A stretch of 64,000 nt of DNA, from assembly GCA_937884995.1 (NCBI GenBank), contig CAKZZL010000029.1, positions 1 through 64,000 on the forward strand. The letters are read 5' to 3'. This document shows positions 18,286 to 27,078 of the stretch, one piece after another. The notes under the pieces were generated by a model, which saw only the letters and a program-made list of their open reading frames with translations, did no database searches and was not told the origin of the DNA. The stretch comes from an uncultured Clostridia bacterium. Lineage in GTDB: Bacteria > Bacillota > Clostridia > Oscillospirales > Acutalibacteraceae. The translations under genes and the position numbers were made by a program. The first letter of the stretch is position 1, and each line of letters opens with the position of its first letter.

Positions 18286-18313
18286 TTGATTTATATCTCA
18301 GATGTGGTATAAT
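18286..18313 (+). promoter_or_regulatory. Promoter of the fic gene
   Basis: TTGATT (18286-18291), 16-bp spacer, TATAAT (18308-18313), about 50 bp before the chosen ATG. Confidence 0.7.
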
Positions 18314-18362
18314 AAGCAAGAAAGCACGCAAGATAATAAGCAAGATGAAAGGGTGCTTCTTT

Positions 18363-19355
18363 ATGGATAAATACACTCCTCCATTTGATATTACCAACAA
18401 AATGCTGACTTATGTCAGTAGCATTTCTGAAAAAATTGGTAATATCGATTATCAAAACAATTTGGAAAGTAAGCCGCATTTAAGGCGTAATAATAAAATA
18501 CGTTCCATTCATTCCTCTTTAAGAATCGAAGCAAATTCACTTACGCTCGGTCAGGTTCGTGATGTCATTGACGGACATTTGGTGCTTGGCGAACAAAAGG
18601 AAATCCAAGAGGTCAAAAATGCGTATGAAGCTTATGAGCAAATCGGTAAGATAAACCCGTATAGCATTAACGACTTAATTTCTTTGCACGCTGTAATGAC
18701 CAAATATCTCGTATACGAATCCGGCGTTTTTAGAAGTGGCGAAGAGGGTGTGTTTAACGGCGATGAGTGTATCTTTATGGCTCCGCCGGCACAGCTTGTC
18801 CCTGAACTTATGAAACAGCTTTTTGAATGGATGAACAGAGAGAAATACAATGTTCACCCGTTGATACTGTCTGCCGTTTTTCATTATGAATTTGTTTTCG
18901 TTCATCCCTATTCAGACGGAAACGGTAGAATGGCGAGATTGTGGCACACGGCGATTCTCTCAAAATGGAAACCGATATTTGAGTTTATACCGATTGAAAG
19001 TCAGATTGAGAAGTTTCAAGACGGATATTACGAGGCTATTGCAAAGTGTCATACAGATGGCAAGTCCAATTTATTTATAGAATTTATGTTGGAACAAATC
19101 GACAGCGTTCTTGATGAGATTATTAATCAGCTTAAAGCTAACACGGAGATGCTTTCTCCTTATGTTTCAAAAATGCTTGATGTAATGGAATATGGTATTC
19201 CTTATTCTGCAAATCAGATAATGGAAAAGCTGGGATTAAAGTCAAAAGAAACATTCAGAAAGAATTATATGAATCCTGCACTTGAAGTTGGAGTTGTCAA
19301 AATGACAATACCCGATAAGCCAAACAGTAAAAATCAAAGATATATCAAACAATAG
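18363..19355 (+). CDS. Fic-family protein adenylyltransferase with N-terminal inhibitory helix
   Basis: 330 aa. ATG 18363 has GAAAGGG 10 nt upstream; an ATG 18 nt earlier overlaps that site and is rejected. The Fic core HPYSDGNGRMAR carries the catalytic His and the Mg/phosphate residues of AMP-transferring Fic enzymes. The N-terminal half contains SSLRIEANSLTL, matching the (S/T)xxxE(G/N) inhibitory motif whose Glu blocks ATP in class II Fic proteins, so the enzyme should be self-inhibited. A C-terminal helical region (KLGLKSKETFRKNYMNPAL) looks like a winged-helix DNA-binding domain, common in this Fic group. Island location is typical. Targets are unknown. Confidence 0.9.
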   Translation: MDKYTPPFDITNKMLTYVSSISEKIGNIDYQNNLESKPHLRRNNKIRSIHSSLRIEANSLTLGQVRDVIDGHLVLGEQKEIQEVKNAYEAYEQIGKINPYSINDLISLHAVMTKYLVYESGVFRSGEEGVFNGDECIFMAPPAQLVPELMKQLFEWMNREKYNVHPLILSAVFHYEFVFVHPYSDGNGRMARLWHTAILSKWKPIFEFIPIESQIEKFQDGYYEAIAKCHTDGKSNLFIEFMLEQIDSVLDEIINQLKANTEMLSPYVSKMLDVMEYGIPYSANQIMEKLGLKSKETFRKNYMNPALEVGVVKMTIPDKPNSKNQRYIKQ

Positions 19356-19369
19356 TTGTTATTCACGAA

Positions 19370-19398
19370 ATGGGTTGTAGAAATACAGCCCATTTTTC
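19370..19398 (+). terminator. Terminator after fic
   Basis: Stem ATGGGTTGTA / TACAGCCCAT with loop GAAA, then TTTTCTTTTC. Confidence 0.85.
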
Positions 19399-19429
19399 TT
19401 TTCAAAAACTATTTAAAATGAGGTAAACT

Positions 19430-20265
19430 ATGTCAGACAACTGGGTAGTACAAAACCTTGAAAACGCCCTTGAAACTTGGAATAACAAGTTAAATGAAAT
19501 CTGGTCTTTACTGACTGGGTCTCCACAAGACTTTAAAGGCGGAAGCATTTGGACAACAATCGTCAACATTAATGGCGCCTTGCAGGCTATCGGTCTTGCT
19601 CTGCTTGTACTGTTCTTCGTTGTAGGTATGGTTAAAACCTGCGGTTCCTTCGCAGAGGTTAAAAGCCTGAACACGCATTAAAGCTCTTTGTGCGTTTTGC
19701 GATTGCAAAAGGTATGGTAACCTACGGCATGGAGTTAATGCTCGCAATATTTAATATCATTCAGGGTGTAATATCAACCATTATGACAACATCGGGATTG
19801 TCCGGTGCTACTTCAACATCTTTGCCAAGCGAAATGGTAACGGCGATTGAGGATTGCAGTTTTCTTGAAAGTATACCACTGTGGGCAGTAACGCTTATCG
19901 GCGGTCTTTTAATTACTGTATTATCTTTTATCCTTATCCTTACCGTTTACGGCAGGTTCTTTAAGCTGTATATGTACACGGCGTTAGCACCGATTCCGCT
20001 TTCAACCTTTGCAGGAGAGCCGACACAGAACATCGGCAAATCGTTTCTTAAATCATATTGCGGCGTATTGCTTGAAGGTGCGGTAATCATACTTGCTTGC
20101 GTTATCTTTTCGCTTTATGCGTCAAGTCCTCCGCAGGTGGATGCAAATGCAGCAGCCGTTACAATGGTTTGGAAATATATCGGCGAGCTTGCCCTTAATA
20201 TGCTTGTTCTGGTCGGTACGGTAAAGATGTCAGACAGAATTATCCACGAGATGATGGGGTTATAA
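19430..20265 (+). pseudogene. Frameshifted TrbL/VirB6-like (Maff-2 type) conjugation protein
   Basis: Two adjacent frames, 19430-19681 and 19690-20265, together make one membrane protein of the TrbL/VirB6-like type found in Tn1549/CTn conjugative elements. The first part ends VGMVKTCGSFAEVK then runs into stop. Adding one G after AAAAG near 19663 restores EVK-RPEHALKLFVRFAIAKG and continues into the second part (GMVTYGMELMLAIFNIIQGV ... SDRIIHEMMGL). This is therefore a single-base deletion in an otherwise complete gene. The family forms the inner-membrane channel of type IV secretion. It shows the element here is no longer transfer-competent. Confidence 0.8.
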
Positions 20266-20433
20266 TTAAAAGTTATGGTAACTTACACCTAAGTTTTAAC
20301 TCAAAAGGAGCAATTCTTAATTTTCACTAAAAAGATAATATTTTAGGACTGTGTTCCTAAAGGCCCAATCAAATGTTTGCTGGCGAATTTGTTGATTTCT
20401 ACTGCAATTTTGACACTTATCTTGTAATATGCC

Positions 20434-20461
20434 TTGACATTTTCGTTTCTTGTTGTATAAT
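20434..20461 (+). promoter_or_regulatory. Promoter of first island ATPase
   Basis: TTGACA (20434-20439), 16-bp spacer, TATAAT (20456-20461). The rest of the 253-bp gap has no other gene. Confidence 0.8.
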
Positions 20462-20518
20462 AAGTATGGAAAATGCGGACACTAACTGCAAATACAATAC
20501 TAAAAGTGGTGATAAATT

Positions 20519-21829
20519 GTGCAAAGAGATATTACTTTAGATTTGGTAAAATGGAAGAATCAAAAGAAGAGGAAGCCGTTAGTTGTAATGGGTGTTCGTC
20601 AATGCGGAAAGACCTATATCATTGATGATTTCGGTAAAAGTAATTATGATGAGATAGCTTCCTTTAATTTTGAGAAACAGGAAGCACTTGCCGGTATTTT
20701 TGAAAACGATTATGATACTGACAGAATCATTTTTGAACTTGGTTTGTTTTGGGGAAAGACAATAAAGCCTGAAAAAACTCTGATCTTCTTTGATGAGATT
20801 CAAGCGTGTTCACGGGCAATTACTTCCCTTAAATATTTTTGTGAGAACGCTCCGCAGTATCACATTGTTTGCGCGGGTTCTTTGCTTGGCGTTAAATTGA
20901 GTAAAGAATCTTCTTTTCCTGTAGGTAAGGTTGAATTTGTTACAATGTATCCAATGAGTTTTTCAGAGTTTGTAAGAGCAAACGGAGAGGAAATGCTGGC
21001 AGATTATATATCCGATTTTGACGTTTCAAAAACAATTCCCGAAGCTATCGGAAACAAACTTAACCATTTGTTGCGTCAGTATTATGTAACCGGCGGTATG
21101 CCTGAGGTTGTACAAGCATGGTGTGACACAAAGGATATTGAGCAAGTTGAGGCAAAACAACAGGAAATCATTGATGGTTATGAGTTTGACTTTGCCAAAC
21201 ACGCACCGATTAAGGATTTTCCAAAACTTACTGCAATATGGAAGTCTATTCCGATTCAGCTTGCAAGAGAGAATAACAAGTTCATTTTTGGTCATGTAAA
21301 AAAAGGTTGGCGTGCAAAAGATTTAGAGGATGCTTTGGAATGGCTGATTAATGCAGGTTTAGTGTATAAGGTATGTCAAATTGAAAAGCCGTTCTTGCCT
21401 CTTTCAGCTTATGAAAAGCCGACTGCCTTTAAATTGTATTTATGCGATATTGGTCTGCTTCGCAAGCTATCAGGCGTACCATATCAAGTCGTTCTTGACT
21501 GTTCAAGCATTTATACAGAGTTTAAAGGTGCGATGACAGAAAACTATGTTCTTGGAGAACTCGTAAAAAAGGTTTATGAAACACCATATTATTGGAACTC
21601 AGGTAATACAGCAGAAGTAGATTTTGTAATACAATCAGATTCGGAAATTGTACCTATTGAGGTTAAGGCGGAAAAGAATGTAAAGGCAAAATCACTTGCA
21701 GTTTATCGAAAAAAATACAGCCCCAACTATGCAGTAAAAACATCTATGAAAAATGATACAAATGGTAAAGAGATACTCAATATTCCACTATATATCATTT
21801 CTTCATTGAACAAATTCATCACAGACTAA
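20519..21829 (+). CDS. AAA ATPase with C-terminal DUF4143 domain (copy 1)
   Basis: 436 aa, GTG start with only a weak ribosome site. The N-terminal P-loop is GVRQCGKTY and Walker B is LIFFDEIQ. C-terminal DUF4143 has a PD-(D/E)XK-like pair: AEVDFVI followed by IVPIEVKAEKN. Proteins of this family are abundant in gut Firmicutes and Bacteroidetes, often in several copies, with no settled function. It lies between the broken TrbL-like gene and the PrgI-VirB4 fusion, in a place where intact conjugative elements have no such gene, so it was inserted there. Its last 23 codons and 3' flank recur at 26907. Confidence 0.85.
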   Translation: MQRDITLDLVKWKNQKKRKPLVVMGVRQCGKTYIIDDFGKSNYDEIASFNFEKQEALAGIFENDYDTDRIIFELGLFWGKTIKPEKTLIFFDEIQACSRAITSLKYFCENAPQYHIVCAGSLLGVKLSKESSFPVGKVEFVTMYPMSFSEFVRANGEEMLADYISDFDVSKTIPEAIGNKLNHLLRQYYVTGGMPEVVQAWCDTKDIEQVEAKQQEIIDGYEFDFAKHAPIKDFPKLTAIWKSIPIQLARENNKFIFGHVKKGWRAKDLEDALEWLINAGLVYKVCQIEKPFLPLSAYEKPTAFKLYLCDIGLLRKLSGVPYQVVLDCSSIYTEFKGAMTENYVLGELVKKVYETPYYWNSGNTAEVDFVIQSDSEIVPIEVKAEKNVKAKSLAVYRKKYSPNYAVKTSMKNDTNGKEILNIPLYIISSLNKFITD

Positions 21830-21933
21830 TTGTTATAATCGACTGATTAATCGACAGATTCAAATGATTCATAACGAAAAAACACAATAAACCCATCAAA
21901 TCGCTATTTTTCCACCCGAAGAATAACGATTTA
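21761..21933 (+). repeat. Direct repeat, copy 1 (173 bp; matches 26907-27078)
   Basis: Covers the last 23 codons of ATPase copy 1 and about 100 bp of 3' flank, ending ...CGAAGAATAACGATTTA. Copy 2 is about 90% identical by eye and keeps the same C-terminal peptide NGKEIL-IPLYIISSLNKF. Confidence 0.9.
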
Positions 21934-21953
21934 TTTTTTATTAGGAGGTTAAA

Positions 21954-22439
21954 ATGAGAGTTCAAATCAATAACGAGTTTCGTGATTACAGCGAAGCTTT
22001 ATTCTTTGGGCTGAATATGCGTCAGCTCATTTTTTCTGCCCTCGCCTGCGGTGCAGCAGTCGACTCATATTTTCTTTTGAAAGAGCACTTCAGCCTTGAA
22101 ACGCTTTCTTGGCTGTGTATCTTGATTGCTTCGCCCTTTGCGGCGCTGGGCTTTGTAAAATACAACGGAATGAACGCAGAGCAGATTGTTTGGGCGTGGA
22201 TTAAATGCGATATTCTTATGCCCTACGAACTGAAATTCCGTAGTGAACCCGAAGCAAAGGATTTAGCACTTGCTCTTGAAATGTTTACAGAGGGTTCGCT
22301 CAATACCTTTGCACAGAATACCAATGTTGATGCAGGTCACAGACTGCTTAAAATCGGCAGTTCACTTGTTCCGTTTGAGAACAAGTTCCCGCACAACTCA
22401 CTTTACGGATTGATGAGCACCAAGTTTGGTGAAACTTGA
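21954..22439 (+). CDS. PrgI-family protein fused in frame to VirB4 remnants (deletion product)
   Basis: 161 aa, TAGGAGG before ATG. Residues 1-95 are a PrgI-type conjugation protein: EFRDYSEALFFGLNMRQLIF, two hydrophobic segments, then NGMNAEQIVWAWIK. Residues about 96-126 (SEPEAKDLALALEMFTEGSL, then NTFAQNTNVDA) resemble an internal segment of the adjacent VirB4 ATPase of Tn1549-like elements. Residues 127-161 (HRLLKIGSSLVPFENKFPHN, then SLYGLMSTK) resemble the VirB4 C-terminus. In intact elements virB4 follows prgI, so internal deletions have joined the two genes without breaking the frame. No Walker motifs survive. Probably non-functional. Confidence 0.7.
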   Translation: MRVQINNEFRDYSEALFFGLNMRQLIFSALACGAAVDSYFLLKEHFSLETLSWLCILIASPFAALGFVKYNGMNAEQIVWAWIKCDILMPYELKFRSEPEAKDLALALEMFTEGSLNTFAQNTNVDAGHRLLKIGSSLVPFENKFPHNSLYGLMSTKFGET

Positions 22440-22527
22440 CAAAAATAAGCTTTGCGGTTTATAATCGCAAAACTTATTGATTTTTTAGAAAATATCGGTT
22501 ATAATAGACAACTAAGGAGATGGTACT

Positions 22528-23736
22528 ATGATTTACAGACCACTTTATGTAGAAAATATAATAAAATTCTGCGATACTCCGTTTATCAAAATACTAACCG
22601 GTGTTCGTCGCTGTGGCAAATCCACTATTCTTAAAATGATTATGGATAAATTGCGAGAAAAAGGCATTTCAGACAATCAGATTATATCTTATCGTTTTGA
22701 TTCAATGGAATATGATGATATGACGGCAAAGAAAATGTATTCCGAAATAAAAGGACATCTCGCTTCTGATAAACGCACTTATCTGTTTTTAGATGAGGTT
22801 CAGGAAATAGACGGATGGGAAAAGGTTGTAAATTCTTTGAATACGGATTTTGACATTGATATTTATATTACGGGTTCTAATTCAAGAATGATGTCATCTG
22901 AGATTGCTACCTATCTTACAGGGCGTTATGTTTCCTTCCGTATTTTTCCCCTTTCCTTTGAGGAGTATTTATCTTTCAAAAAGGAATATACAAATGTATC
23001 AAGTATTCATGAGGAATTGAACGGATATTTGGAATACGGAGGGTTTCCTGCTATTCATCTTGGAGAGATGTCGGCAGACGAAGCATATACAATTGTCAGA
23101 GATATATATAATTCAACAGTATTTTCTGATATTGTGCGCCGAAATCATATTCGTAAGCTTGACCAATTTGAACGAGTAGTAAAATTTGTTTTCAACAATG
23201 TTGGAAAAACCTTTTCAGCAACTTCTATATCCAGGTATTTGAAGTCTGAACACAGAGCGATTGATAATGAAACGGTATATAACTATCTGGAAATGCTTGA
23301 AAACGCTTATCTTATCTATCGTTGTTCAAGATATGATATCAACGGCAAGGAACTGTTAAAAACGCAAGAAAAGTTTTATCTTGCAGACAGCGCCTTCCAA
23401 TATGCTGTTTTGGGATACGACTCAAGGAATACTGCTTCTATGCTTGAAAACATCGTTTATCTTGAATTGCTGCGCCGAGGTTATACCGTTAATATCGGCA
23501 AGCTTCAGGATACGGAAATAGACTTTATTGCTGCAAAAGAGAACGATAAGCTCTATGTTCAGGTAACAAAGGAAATTAACAAAGCTGAAACAGAAGTAAG
23601 AGAATATGACCGTTTACTTGAAATCAACGACAATTATCCAAAGTATGTTTTAAGAACGGATGCTTTTGCTAAAGGTAATCATCAGGGAATCAAGACAATG
23701 CATATTGCAAATTTCCTGTTGAGCAAAGATTTTTAA
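22528..23736 (+). CDS. AAA ATPase, DUF4143-type (copy 2)
   Basis: 402 aa, AAGGAGATGG before ATG. P-loop GVRRCGKST, Walker B YLFLDEVQE, then the conserved sensor-like ITGSNSRMMSSEIATYLTGR. The C-terminal domain has TEIDFIAAKENDKLYVQVT, where the usual I-E-V-K of the nuclease-like fold is replaced by V-Q-V-T, so a nuclease active site is unlikely. It resembles copies 4 and 5 more than copies 1 and 3. Start motif MIYRPLYVENIIKF. Function unknown; single-gene unit with its own terminator at 23758. Confidence 0.85.
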   Translation: MIYRPLYVENIIKFCDTPFIKILTGVRRCGKSTILKMIMDKLREKGISDNQIISYRFDSMEYDDMTAKKMYSEIKGHLASDKRTYLFLDEVQEIDGWEKVVNSLNTDFDIDIYITGSNSRMMSSEIATYLTGRYVSFRIFPLSFEEYLSFKKEYTNVSSIHEELNGYLEYGGFPAIHLGEMSADEAYTIVRDIYNSTVFSDIVRRNHIRKLDQFERVVKFVFNNVGKTFSATSISRYLKSEHRAIDNETVYNYLEMLENAYLIYRCSRYDINGKELLKTQEKFYLADSAFQYAVLGYDSRNTASMLENIVYLELLRRGYTVNIGKLQDTEIDFIAAKENDKLYVQVTKEINKAETEVREYDRLLEINDNYPKYVLRTDAFAKGNHQGIKTMHIANFLLSKDF

Positions 23737-23757
23737 AATGCAATATACAAATACACT

Positions 23758-23792
23758 TTGCACTCGCTTTACCCGGCGAGTGCAATTTCTTT
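23758..23792 (+). terminator. Terminator after ATPase copy 2
   Basis: Perfect 10-bp stem TTGCACTCGC / GCGAGTGCAA, loop TTTACCCG, tail TTTCTTTT. Confidence 0.9.
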
Positions 23793-23935
23793 TAAGACCA
23801 GTTATAAAAAGTCAATAGGGAAAAGGAAAAACTTTAGGCAGAAAAATGCAAACAAGAAAAAGACCTTAGCAAAGCTAAAGCCAGAATAAAGAGTGATTGA
23901 ATAATTAATTTTTATACATAGGCTGATAAGGTTCC

Positions 23936-25162
23936 CTATATAATATTGCTCGGTATAAATGTGTTTTCTCTGTCTATCGGGAAGGGCTCAGGATACATAC
24001 AAATGATTCCGCCATTTGCCTTTTCAACAGTTGTTTTATCAAGCACATTATACTTCCTTATTTCTTTTCTGTCAGGATTGGCAGATTTTTTAATTTCAAT
24101 AGGATGAATTCTTCCGTTTTCTTCAATGAAAACATCAATCTCCTTAGCATTATCGTCACGATAAAAGGTAAGTTTTGCCGTATGCCTTGAATAAGCGTAG
24201 TTTTTAACAAGCTCCATCACAACATAGTTTTCATAAAAGTGACCGCTTGCAGCCCCGTCACGCAAGGATTCCTTTGTCAACCACCTTGTAAGATAAGCAC
24301 AAAGCCCTGTGTCACAAAAATACAACTTTGGCGTTTTAACAAGCCTTTGTAATTCGTTGTTGGAGTAAGGCTCTAAAAGATAGATAACATCCATATCCTG
24401 TAAGATGTCCAGCCATTTTTTGGCGGTTGCAACATTAATATCTGCCACTTCAGCAAGCATGTTGTAGTTTACCAAACTGCCTATGATAGCCGCACAGGCA
24501 CGAAGAAATCTTTTGAAGCTCTGAACATTTTTTATTCCTTCGTCATTGACTGCGTCAGCGATAAGATAGTTGTCAATATACGATTGATAATAAGTCTGCA
24601 TTTGTTCATCTGTTGCACTGATTACATCGGCATATCCGCCTCGCCAAATGTGCTCATAAACATCATTAATGTTATTTTTGCCCATAAGTGTTGCCCTGCT
24701 CTTTAACGAGGGCATTGAGAAGTCAAGTTCCTCCGGATCTAACACATTTTGTTTTTCCCGCTGAGATAATCCGTAGAGCTTTAATATACCCAATCTTCCC
24801 GCAAGACTATCCTGCGATTTTTCCATTAACTTTTTTCTTTGTGAGCCTGTCAGCCAAAAGCGACCACGCTCATCACTTTCGTCACACATTATTTTAATCT
24901 GTTCAAGAAGCTCCGGTGCCTTTTGAATTTCATCAATCAAAATAGGCGGTTGATAAGTCTGAAAAAACAACACTGGATCGCTTTTTGCAAGCTCACGGTC
25001 AAAATCGTTGTCCATCGTTACGATAGTTCTGTTTTGTTCTTTCGCGAGCTCCTTTAACATAGTGGATTTACCTACCTGTCTTGCGCCAATAACAAGAACC
25101 GCCTTAAAAAAGGAATCCATTTCCTTAAATTTTCTCTCTAATTCTCTGTGTATATATGCCAT
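23936..25162 (-). CDS. AAA ATPase with DUF4143 domain (copy 3)
   Basis: 408 aa on the minus strand. ATG 25162 has GGAGG 6 nt upstream. A promoter with TTGACA, 17-bp spacer and TATTAT is readable on the minus strand about 50 bp before it. P-loop GARQVGKST, Walker B PILIDEIQKAPELLEQ, STGSQ-like motif LTGSQRKKLM, and an intact nuclease-like pair AKEIDVFIEENGR then IHPIEIKKSA. It belongs with copy 1 as the full DUF4143 type. Opposite orientation to the other island ATPases suggests a separate arrival. Confidence 0.88.
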   Translation of the reverse strand: MAYIHRELERKFKEMDSFFKAVLVIGARQVGKSTMLKELAKEQNRTIVTMDNDFDRELAKSDPVLFFQTYQPPILIDEIQKAPELLEQIKIMCDESDERGRFWLTGSQRKKLMEKSQDSLAGRLGILKLYGLSQREKQNVLDPEELDFSMPSLKSRATLMGKNNINDVYEHIWRGGYADVISATDEQMQTYYQSYIDNYLIADAVNDEGIKNVQSFKRFLRACAAIIGSLVNYNMLAEVADINVATAKKWLDILQDMDVIYLLEPYSNNELQRLVKTPKLYFCDTGLCAYLTRWLTKESLRDGAASGHFYENYVVMELVKNYAYSRHTAKLTFYRDDNAKEIDVFIEENGRIHPIEIKKSANPDRKEIRKYNVLDKTTVEKANGGIICMYPEPFPIDRENTFIPSNII

Positions 25163-25337
25163 AGTTGCCTCCAAAAATAACGGTAATCTATTAGTGTGAT
25201 ATAATAATATCGTAAATTATCCCAATTGTCAAGATGCATATCGAATATATATTATTTCCATTTTAAGGACAAAACGCAGACTCTATTTTTACAGTATTGT
25301 CAAAATTACTCTAAAATAGTATAAATTCTTATTTAAC

Positions 25338-25374
25338 AGGACACAGAGCCAGATAAACTCTGTATCCTATTTTT
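25338..25374 (+). terminator. Orphan terminator-like hairpin
   Basis: Arms AGGACACAGAG and CTCTGTATCCT (one mismatch) followed by ATTTTTATG. It stands in the 450-bp gap 25163-25618, which has no gene and otherwise holds the copy-3 promoter at its left end and the operator/promoter of copy 4 at its right end. Probably a leftover of a lost gene. Confidence 0.5.
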
Positions 25375-25492
25375 ATGCTTTTTATTGCAATATCGGTCTT
25401 GCTTTGCGTTCCTAATTGTTGTCAACAAAATGCTAATAGGTGTCATTTTTTCAGTAGTTTATTGCATTTTTGATATGTATTTTGTGTTCTTA

Positions 25493-25601
25493 TTTGAAAG
25501 TTGGGTAACAAGTTACTAAACTTTCAAATAATTTGTTGCTTTTTTATCCTTTCTTTGGTATAATCATTTTAAAGTTGAGTAACAATATACTAAAGTTTCA
25601 A
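25493..25601 (+). promoter_or_regulatory. Promoter of ATPase copy 4 flanked by two palindromic operators
   Basis: Promoter TTGCTT (25536-25541), 17-bp spacer, TATAAT (25559-25564). Just upstream is a 36-bp palindrome, TTTGAAAGTT-GG-GTAAC-AA-GTTAC-TA-AACTTTCAAA (25493-25528, shown with breaks). Just downstream of the start point is a related copy, AAAGTTGAGTAACAA then TACTAAAGTTTCAA (25571-25601). Two matching sites on either side of a promoter suggest repression by a dimeric regulator with looping; the ATPase itself is a candidate autorepressor. Confidence 0.7.
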
Positions 25602-25618
25602 CTAAAAGGATGATGATT

Positions 25619-26908
25619 ATGCCAAATGAAATTAAAAGAGATGCCTATTTAAGTCGTCTTATAGATAAAAAAGAAAATGGTCTGATTAAGGTCATTACAG
25701 GAATAAGAAGATGTGGTAAAAGCTATCTTCTTTTTAATCTTTATTATGATTATCTAATCAGCCAAGGTATTAAAGAAGAGCAGATAATTCAAATTCCGCT
25801 TGATGATGACCAATTTGTTCAATATCGTAACCCTGATGAATTATCACAGTATATCCGTAATCGAATCGTCAATAAGGGTATGTACTATATCTTTATCGAT
25901 GAAGTACAGTATGCAATATCAAAGAAGGAGATTAGAAATCCTGAAGATATAAAGTTATACAATGTATTAAACGGGTTAATGCGACTTCGCAATGTGGATA
26001 TTTATGTTACCGGCAGTAATTCAAAAATGCTTTCAAGCGATGTAAGAACTGCCTTCAGGGGCAGAGGCGATGAACTTGAAGTTCATCCGCTCTCCTTTAG
26101 GGAATATTATGACTTTGTCGGCGGTGATAAATCAGAAGCCTACGATAAATATGCAATGTATGGCGGAATGCCTCTTGCTGTTTTGAAGAAAAAGGAGAAT
26201 GAAAAGGTAAAGTATTTACAAGGATTATTTGAGGAAACATATTTTAAAGACATAACAGAAAGATATGAGATAGAACTTACAGATGTTTTAGAAGAACTAA
26301 CTGATGTATTATTCTCTTCGGTTGGTTCTCTGACGAATGCAACTAAAATAGCAAACACCTTGCAATCTGTTAAAAAAATTGATGTTTCTTCAACTACCAT
26401 TTCCACTTATTTAGAATACCTTACGGAGTCGTTTTTGTTTAAGAAAGCAAGACGCTACGATGTCAAAGGAAAAAAGTATTTTGAATACCCGTATAAGTTC
26501 TATGCCAACGACATCGGACTTCGCAATGCAAGATTAAATTTCAGGCAGCAAGAAGAAACTCATATAATGGAAAACATTGTGTATAACGAATTGCTTTGCA
26601 GAGATTATACTGTTGATGTTGGTGTCGTTGATATTTCCGAAAGGAAAAACAAAAAGCTTGTCAAAAAGCAATGCGAAATCGACTTTATTGTTAATATCGG
26701 TTCCAAGAGGTATTATATCCAATCTGCATTTAAGGTATCTGATCCTGATAAAATGGCAACTGAAATCAGACCGTTAAAAAAAACCAATGATTTCTTTAAG
26801 AAAATCATTATTACCAAATCATCAATGAAGCCTTGGAACGACGAGGACGGCATCCTTCATTTAGGACTTTATGATTTTCTTCTCAATGAAAACTCATTGG
26901 ATTTCTAA
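25619..26908 (+). CDS. AAA ATPase, DUF4143-type (copy 4)
   Basis: 429 aa. ATG 25619 has AAAAGGA 8 nt upstream; two ATGs just before it overlap this site. P-loop GIRRCGKSY, Walker B YIFIDEVQ, then VTGSNSKMLSSDVRTAFRGR. The C-terminal part has CEIDFIVNIGSKRYYIQSAF, with the nuclease-like lysine replaced, as in copies 2 and 5. The stop codon TAA (26906-26908) lies exactly at the junction with repeat copy 2, which is the 3' end of another ATPase gene. The gene therefore appears to have replaced most of a copy-1-like gene. Confidence 0.86.
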   Translation: MPNEIKRDAYLSRLIDKKENGLIKVITGIRRCGKSYLLFNLYYDYLISQGIKEEQIIQIPLDDDQFVQYRNPDELSQYIRNRIVNKGMYYIFIDEVQYAISKKEIRNPEDIKLYNVLNGLMRLRNVDIYVTGSNSKMLSSDVRTAFRGRGDELEVHPLSFREYYDFVGGDKSEAYDKYAMYGGMPLAVLKKKENEKVKYLQGLFEETYFKDITERYEIELTDVLEELTDVLFSSVGSLTNATKIANTLQSVKKIDVSSTTISTYLEYLTESFLFKKARRYDVKGKKYFEYPYKFYANDIGLRNARLNFRQQEETHIMENIVYNELLCRDYTVDVGVVDISERKNKKLVKKQCEIDFIVNIGSKRYYIQSAFKVSDPDKMATEIRPLKKTNDFFKKIIITKSSMKPWNDEDGILHLGLYDFLLNENSLDF

Positions 26909-27078
26909 TGGTAAAGAAATACTCTATATCCCACTATATATCATTTCTTCATTAAACAAATTTATCTCAGACTAATTGTTATAATCGGCTGATTAATCGA
27001 CAGATTCAAACGATTTATAACGAAAAATACAAAAAACTCATCAAATCGTTATTTTCCCACCCGAAGAATAACGATTTA
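26907..27078 (+). repeat. Direct repeat, copy 2 (matches 21761-21933)
   Basis: Begins at the stop codon of ATPase copy 4 and still encodes, in another frame, the C-terminal peptide NGKEILYIPLYIISSLNKF of a copy-1-like ATPase with its stop. The following 100 bp of flank matches copy 1 closely. Marks a lost paralogue. Confidence 0.9.

Noticed and set aside
23800..23935. Short Lys-rich frame before ATPase copy 3
   Set aside because: No start or ribosome site, under 25 codons of sense, no recognisable family.
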